A program made the position numbers and the translations under genes. 64,000 bases of DNA, from contig CAVVFX010000002.1 in assembly GCA_963747535.1 (NCBI GenBank), positions 682,001 through 746,000 on the forward strand, given 5' to 3'. This DNA is from CAVVFX01 sp963747535 (GTDB taxonomy: Bacteria > Acidobacteriota > Terriglobia > Bryobacterales > Bryobacteraceae). Of the stretch, positions 59,435 to 64,000 are shown piece after piece (position 1 is the first letter of the stretch; each line of letters begins with the position of its first letter). Below the pieces are notes generated by a model, which saw only the letters and a list, made by a program, of their open reading frames with translations, was not told the DNA's origin and did not search any database.

Positions 59435-62400
59435 ATGCCGAAGCGATTCGTCTTTGTCCTTACTTTGATCGCGACTTTGATCGCGCTGCTTCCGGCGGAC
59501 GCGCAAGTGACGGCCGCAATCTCCGGCAGGGTGGAAGATGCGACGGGCGGCACGGTGCCCGGGGCAATCATTACGGTGAAGAGCATCGAAACCGGTGCAA
59601 CCCGCACCACCAGAACCGACAGCTCCGGCAATTACGCGGTTCTTTTACTACCGCTCGGACCGCAGGAAGTCAAAGTGGAAAAGGCTGGATTTCAGCCGAT
59701 CGACCGCACCGGAATTGATCTTCGGGTGGGACAGAACGCGCGCGTTAATTTTCAGCTCCAGGTTGGGGAGTTGGTGTCCCAGTTGACGGTCACCGAAGAG
59801 GCCCCTATCGTCAACATCACGACGTCGCCAACGTCCGGGATGGTCGGCGAGCAGCAGGTGAAGGACCTGCCGCTCAACGGGCGCAGTTTCGATAACCTGG
59901 TGACGCTAAATCCCGGCACGATCAACTACGCGCTGAAAAGCGCCGGCACCAGTACCAGTAACGGGAATACGTTCAGCATCGCGGGCCGGCGGCCGATGGA
60001 TAATATCGTGCTGTTCAACGGCATCGAATATACGGGGTCGAGCCAGCTCGCCGATACTCCGGGCGGAGCGAGCGGCGAACTCCTGGGCATCGACGCGGTG
60101 CGGGAGTTCAACCTGCTGAGCGACACCTATCCGGCGGCTTACGGCAAGCGCGCGGGCGGACAGGTCAGCGTGGTGACACAGTCCGGGAGCAATGTGGTGC
60201 ACGGGTCGGTATTCGAGTTTCTGCGCAACAGCGATCTCGATGCGCGGAATTTCTTTGACCAGGCGTTCGTCCCGCCGTTCCGCAGGAATCAATTCGGCGT
60301 TTCGCTGGGCGGTCCGATCCGCAAGAATCGACTCTTTCTGTTCGGCAACTACGAGGGCTTCCGGCAGGCGCTGGCGGTGAGCAGCCTGAGCGAGGTGCCG
60401 GACCAGTATGCGCGTCAGGGGCTCCTGCCGAATGCCGCGGGCGTGTATACGCCGGTGACCGGACTGAATCCGGCGATGCTGAAGTATTTTGCGCTGTGGC
60501 CGCTGGCCAATGGTCCGGAACTGCTTTCTAACGGACTGCCGAGCGGAACGGCATTGTCGTATAACAACCCACGGCAGAGCATTCGCGAGGATTTCGGCAC
60601 GACGCGCCTCGATTATACGCTCAGCGAACTGGATAACTTCACGGCCGCGTACACCATCGATAATGGCAACAACCTGACTCCCGCCGCGGATCCCTTGTTC
60701 GCCTCGTACCTCACATTAGTGAGCCAGGTGGCCAGTGTGCAGGAGACGCACGTTTTCTCGCCGCGGATTTTGAATACGGTGCGAGCGGGATTCTCGCGCG
60801 CGGCGTTCAATTTCGATGCGCCGCTGTTGACGCCGTTTCCGGCCGATCTGTCGTTTGTGACGGGAAACGGCGGTCCGGGCGGGATTGTCATCGGCGGCGG
60901 CGTCACCACTACGGGCGCGTCAGCCATCACCTCGGCGGGGCCTAATAACGCAGCCAATGTTTGGAACCGCAGAAATCTCTTCACCTGGCAGGACGATTTA
61001 CAGATCACCAAGGGCATGCATCAATTGAGTTTCGGGGTCTGGTTCCAGCGCGTGCAGGACAACGAAGACACGGCTTCGCGTGCGCTGGGACAGGCGAGCT
61101 TTGCCAGTCTGCAGACCTTTTTGCAGGGGACGACGACCAGTTTCCAGGTGGTCCCGAACCCGACGGAGTTGGCTTGGAGAAGCTTTTTCGGGGCGTGGTA
61201 TATCGAAGACAACATACGCTTGCGGCGCAATCTCACGGTGCGCATTGGATTGCGCGACGAATTCACTACCGGTTGGAACGAGGCGGACGGACGGGCGGCC
61301 AACTACCTGACGGATTCGAATGGCGTGCTCGAGACCCTGCCGATGGTCGGACATTCGGTGTTCACCAAGAACAACGCGACTCACTTGCTGGGTCCGCGAG
61401 CCGGTATCGCGTGGGACGTCTTCGGCAATGGGAAGACGGCGGTGCGGGCAGGCTTCGGGGTCTACTATTCACTGATCGACGATCTCAGCTTCCTGCTGAA
61501 TTCCCTGCCCCCGTACAACGGGTCGGCAACGTTTACCGGCAGCCTGCCTTCGCTTGTGCCTGTTGTGTCAGGGGTACAGCCGGCGCCGCAGTGCGCACCG
61601 GGAGTGCCCACGCCTTGCACCACGTTTGCGCCGCAGGGGGTCCAAGCCAATGCGAAGACGCCGACGGTCAACGAGTGGAACTTCGCCGTGGAGCAGCAAC
61701 TCGACCGGAATACGGCGCTGCGCGTCGCATACGTCGGATCATTTGGGTATCACGGGCTGCTGAGCATCGATCCAAACTCCATCCCGGCGCAGATCTGTGC
61801 GAATTCGAGCGGATGTACGGCGGGGGGTAACGGCACCACCAAGAGCACGGTACTGGAGGGCGCCCAGTACATTCCGGTTGGGACGCGGCCCAATTCCTAC
61901 CTCGGCGCGGGATTCTTCTGGTATACGGAGGGCAATACCAGCTATAACTCGCTACAGATCGACTTGTCGCGGCGCTTGAGCCATGGTCTCGAATTCCGTG
62001 CCAACTATACGTGGTCGAAGAACCTGGATATCAACTCGGCCCTGACCGGTGCGCAAGCCAGCAATCAGGCGCAGATGGTGCTCAATCGCAATGATGTGCG
62101 TCTCGACTGGGGTCCGTCCGCGCTGAACGCCGCACAGCAGGTCAGCCTGTCAGCGCGGTACGCATTACCGTTCGGGCATGGGAGGCTTTTGGGGGGCTGG
62201 CAATTGAACGCCATCACGACGCTATTGAGCGGATTCCCGATCACACCGCAGATCGGCTCCAACCGGTCCGGCGATGGAGATACGCGCAATCCCGACCGTC
62301 CGTCACTGAACCCAGGGTTTAACGGTGCGATCATGGAGGGCAACCCGAACCAGTGGTTCAATCCGAACGCGTTTATCCTGCCGGCGGCTGGAACCTATGG

Positions 62401-62656
62401 GAATGCCGGGCGTGGAATCCTGACCGGGCCCGGATTGGCGGATCTGGACCTGTCGCTGTTCAAGGATCTGGCGATCTCTGAAAGATTCAAATTGCAGATA
62501 CGGTCGGAATTCTTCAACGCGCTGAATCACGCGAACTTCGGAACGCCGAACGCGATTGTGTTTGCGAGCGGGGTGGTCAGTTCGACGGCGGGCTTGATTA
62601 CGAATACGGCTACTACTTCGCGGCAGATTCAGTTTGGGATGAAGCTGGTGTTTTGA
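59435..62656 (+). CDS. TonB-dependent receptor-like outer membrane protein with carboxypeptidase-regulatory domain (Oar-like)
   Basis: From ATG 59435 the protein is 1073 residues with a signal peptide (MPKRFVFVLTLIATLIALLPADA). An N-terminal CarboxypepD_reg domain (ISGRVEDATGGTVPGAIITV, GNYAVLLLPLGPQEVKVEKA) follows, then a plug (VKDLPLNGRSFDNLVTLNPG, GQVSVVTQSGSNVVHGSVFEF). A long beta-barrel ends in an aromatic terminus (RQIQFGMKLVF). Such Oar-like receptors are greatly expanded in Solibacter-type acidobacteria and are thought to import large carbon compounds. No TonB or ligand clue is near. Confidence 0.93.
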   Translation: MPKRFVFVLTLIATLIALLPADAQVTAAISGRVEDATGGTVPGAIITVKSIETGATRTTRTDSSGNYAVLLLPLGPQEVKVEKAGFQPIDRTGIDLRVGQNARVNFQLQVGELVSQLTVTEEAPIVNITTSPTSGMVGEQQVKDLPLNGRSFDNLVTLNPGTINYALKSAGTSTSNGNTFSIAGRRPMDNIVLFNGIEYTGSSQLADTPGGASGELLGIDAVREFNLLSDTYPAAYGKRAGGQVSVVTQSGSNVVHGSVFEFLRNSDLDARNFFDQAFVPPFRRNQFGVSLGGPIRKNRLFLFGNYEGFRQALAVSSLSEVPDQYARQGLLPNAAGVYTPVTGLNPAMLKYFALWPLANGPELLSNGLPSGTALSYNNPRQSIREDFGTTRLDYTLSELDNFTAAYTIDNGNNLTPAADPLFASYLTLVSQVASVQETHVFSPRILNTVRAGFSRAAFNFDAPLLTPFPADLSFVTGNGGPGGIVIGGGVTTTGASAITSAGPNNAANVWNRRNLFTWQDDLQITKGMHQLSFGVWFQRVQDNEDTASRALGQASFASLQTFLQGTTTSFQVVPNPTELAWRSFFGAWYIEDNIRLRRNLTVRIGLRDEFTTGWNEADGRAANYLTDSNGVLETLPMVGHSVFTKNNATHLLGPRAGIAWDVFGNGKTAVRAGFGVYYSLIDDLSFLLNSLPPYNGSATFTGSLPSLVPVVSGVQPAPQCAPGVPTPCTTFAPQGVQANAKTPTVNEWNFAVEQQLDRNTALRVAYVGSFGYHGLLSIDPNSIPAQICANSSGCTAGGNGTTKSTVLEGAQYIPVGTRPNSYLGAGFFWYTEGNTSYNSLQIDLSRRLSHGLEFRANYTWSKNLDINSALTGAQASNQAQMVLNRNDVRLDWGPSALNAAQQVSLSARYALPFGHGRLLGGWQLNAITTLLSGFPITPQIGSNRSGDGDTRNPDRPSLNPGFNGAIMEGNPNQWFNPNAFILPAAGTYGNAGRGILTGPGLADLDLSLFKDLAISERFKLQIRSEFFNALNHANFGTPNAIVFASGVVSSTAGLITNTATTSRQIQFGMKLVF

Positions 62657-62661
62657 GCAGG

Positions 62662-63162
62662 CTACTTCTTCTGCTTCATCTCTGTCGCCATGCGCTGGAT
62701 CTCCGGCATTACGTCTCCCATTAGTTGCTGACTGACCGCCATGGACTTCTGCATGAGTTGCGGCATTTTCTCGAGCATGGCTTGGCCGGCCGGCGACCTG
62801 TAGAACCCGAGGATGCCGTCGATTTCTTCTTCAGTGAACGTTTCGGAGTAGATCCTAATATAAGCCGGCTTGACCTTTGCCCAGCTCATCCGGTCAGCGA
62901 TCAGTGTCATCATTTTCTGCTGCATTTCGACTGCAGCCAGGCGCGACTCCTCGGGCATGTTCGTCTTGGACACTTGGGCCGTCACCATGCCTTTCATCTG
63001 ATCAAACACTTGCGTCAGCATGCGATCCGCGTGGGTCAGTTGCAGCAACTCCTCGACCTTGGCGGTCTTGCTGGCTTCGTCGGCTAACACCGACGCGGGG
63101 CTGTATAGCAAAGCCACCCCGGCTAGAGCTATCGCGATTGAACTCATCATGGCATTCATCAT
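62662..63162 (-). CDS. secreted DUF2059 protein
   Basis: The 166-residue protein has a signal peptide (about residues 1-27, ending ASVLA). A helical DUF2059 domain follows: AKVEELLQLTHADRMLTQVF, and RIYSETFTEEEIDGILGFYR then SPAGQAMLEKMPQLM. The domain is widespread in proteobacterial and acidobacterial envelopes; its function is unknown. It is convergent with the receptor gene (five bases between the ends) and divergent from hisS. Confidence 0.88.
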   Translation of the reverse strand: MMNAMMSSIAIALAGVALLYSPASVLADEASKTAKVEELLQLTHADRMLTQVFDQMKGMVTAQVSKTNMPEESRLAAVEMQQKMMTLIADRMSWAKVKPAYIRIYSETFTEEEIDGILGFYRSPAGQAMLEKMPQLMQKSMAVSQQLMGDVMPEIQRMATEMKQKK

Positions 63163-63302
63163 CGCACTCGTCGTGGGCGCTGCCAGGCGATCTCATTGGC
63201 CGCAAAGGCCGGGGCTGGCTAAAATCCCGATAACATCCAACGATAAGACTACCCGTGCGGCCTTGCCTCGTCCCGGGTGCTAACATAAAAAATTCCCCGC
63301 AA

Positions 63303-64000
63303 ATGATTCGAGCTGTTAAGGGAACCAGAGATCTCCTGCCTCCGGACACCGCCGTCTGGAACCACGTGGAAGGCGTCGCGCGCCAGGTACTCGCCGCGTA
63401 CAACTACCACGAAATTCGCACGCCTGTACTCGAAGAGACGCAACTGTTCGCCCGCGGCGTCGGCGCCGACACCGACATCGTCACCAAGGAGATGTACACC
63501 TTCGAGGACCGCGACGGCTCCTCTCTCACGCTCCGCCCCGAGAACACCGCGTCCGTCATCCGCGCCTACATCGAGCATCGCCTCGACCAGCGTCCGGGAC
63601 TCCAGAAGCTCTATTACATGGGCCCTATGTTCCGCCGTGAACGCCCACAGAAGGGCCGTTACCGTCAGTTCTATCAGATCGGCGCCGAAGCCATCGGATC
63701 AGAATCGCCCGCGATCGACGCCGAGGTGATCGAGATGGTCAGCGAGATCCTCACACGCGCCGGTCTGACGGATTTCGAGCTGTTCATCAACTCGGTGGGC
63801 TGCTCCGACTGCCGTGCCGTTTATGTCGAAAAGCTTCGGGAGGCCCTGAAGTTGGTCGCGCCCAAACTGTGTGGAGATTGCCAGCGCCGCGCCGACTCGA
63901 ATCCGCTCCGCGTGCTCGACTGTAAAGTTCCTGAAGACCAGCCGATCATTGATCAACTTCCGTCGATCCTGGACTATCTCTGTGAGGTCTGCCGGCCGCA
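63303..64000 (+). CDS. hisS: histidyl-tRNA synthetase, N-terminal part (cut by window edge)
   Basis: HisRS charges tRNA-His. The frame opens at ATG 63303 and remains open at the last base, giving about 232 of the expected 420 residues. It begins IRAVKGTRDLLPPDTAVWNH and carries class II motif 1 and 2 regions: EIRTPVLEETQLFARGVGAD, LTLRPENTASVIRAYIEHRL, and YYMGPMFRRERPQKGRYRQF, YQIGAEAIGS. The later NSVGCSDCRAVY and LCGDCQRRADSNPLRVLDCK segments form the family insertion; its cysteines may bind zinc. Confidence 0.96.
   Translation, partial: MIRAVKGTRDLLPPDTAVWNHVEGVARQVLAAYNYHEIRTPVLEETQLFARGVGADTDIVTKEMYTFEDRDGSSLTLRPENTASVIRAYIEHRLDQRPGLQKLYYMGPMFRRERPQKGRYRQFYQIGAEAIGSESPAIDAEVIEMVSEILTRAGLTDFELFINSVGCSDCRAVYVEKLREALKLVAPKLCGDCQRRADSNPLRVLDCKVPEDQPIIDQLPSILDYLCEVCRP

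Noticed and set aside
1..64000. CRISPR array, tRNA or rRNA genes
   Set aside because: Repeats here are dispersed palindromes without regular spacers, and no cloverleaf or rRNA-like sequence was recognised by eye; a tRNA scan was not possible.

Overview
The window reads as chromosomal DNA from an acidobacterium, probably of the Solibacter/Bryobacter type. The evidence is the mix of secreted protein families: DUF1501, DUF1549/DUF1553, neutral-ceramidase-like and DUF6807 proteins, a carboxypeptidase-regulatory TonB-type receptor, Tat-exported Gfo/Idh/MocA oxidoreductases and beta-propellers with a Solibacter-type C-terminal domain. Codon use is GC-rich and many short palindromic repeats lie between genes. 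No rRNA, tRNA, CRISPR array or prophage was seen. The taxonomy is inference.

Layout. 0-7 kb: start of an S9-type peptidase (cut by the left edge), a cytochrome c, sppA, tatA, a UxaE-type epimerase, a small ribbon-helix-helix protein, a kinase-like/nuclease-like fusion overlapping hpt. 7-14 kb is the accessory stretch: a decayed mazEF pair, an alpha/beta hydrolase divergent from a MarR regulator with a tandem palindromic operator, an acidobacterial 'GPRT' family protein, and a 2.6-kb IS4-like element carrying a DruA/DUF4338 gene. 14-24 kb: a secreted beta-propeller, a URO-D family protein and a minus-strand operon mazG-GNAT-NSAR/OSBS-MFS-SDR. 24-29 kb: a PPIase, dtd-purM-purN and gap. 29-41 kb: secreted carbohydrate-type proteins, a ROK protein, sthA, a sugar isomerase, an OmpA-like protein and purH. 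41-52 kb: a ceramidase-like/DUF1549-1553/DUF1501 operon, proS, an alkaline-phosphatase-like enzyme, a 3D-domain protein and pckG. 52-58 kb: the branched-chain amino-acid operon ilvB-ilvN-ilvC-cimA. 58-64 kb: a membrane TPR protein, a TonB-type receptor, a DUF2059 protein and the start of hisS.

The most striking signals are regulatory or repetitive. (1) Upstream of ilvB there is a complete attenuator: promoter, a 29-codon leader peptide in which 14 residues are Leu, Val or Ile, and a strong terminator. (2) A bipartite palindrome (core arms GGCAGACCA/TGGTCTGCC) recurs about eleven times. One copy supplies the start codon and first residues of a secreted protein and another is the insertion site of the IS. 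(3) An 84-bp MITE-like element interrupts a second palindrome family. (4) A third repeat family forms large hairpins in the spacers of the ilv operon. (5) The MarR operator is two overlapping perfect 19-bp palindromes.

Start codons were moved downstream from the longest reading frame wherever a ribosome-binding site, signal peptide or family alignment favoured it. Family names come from remembered motifs, with no database search.
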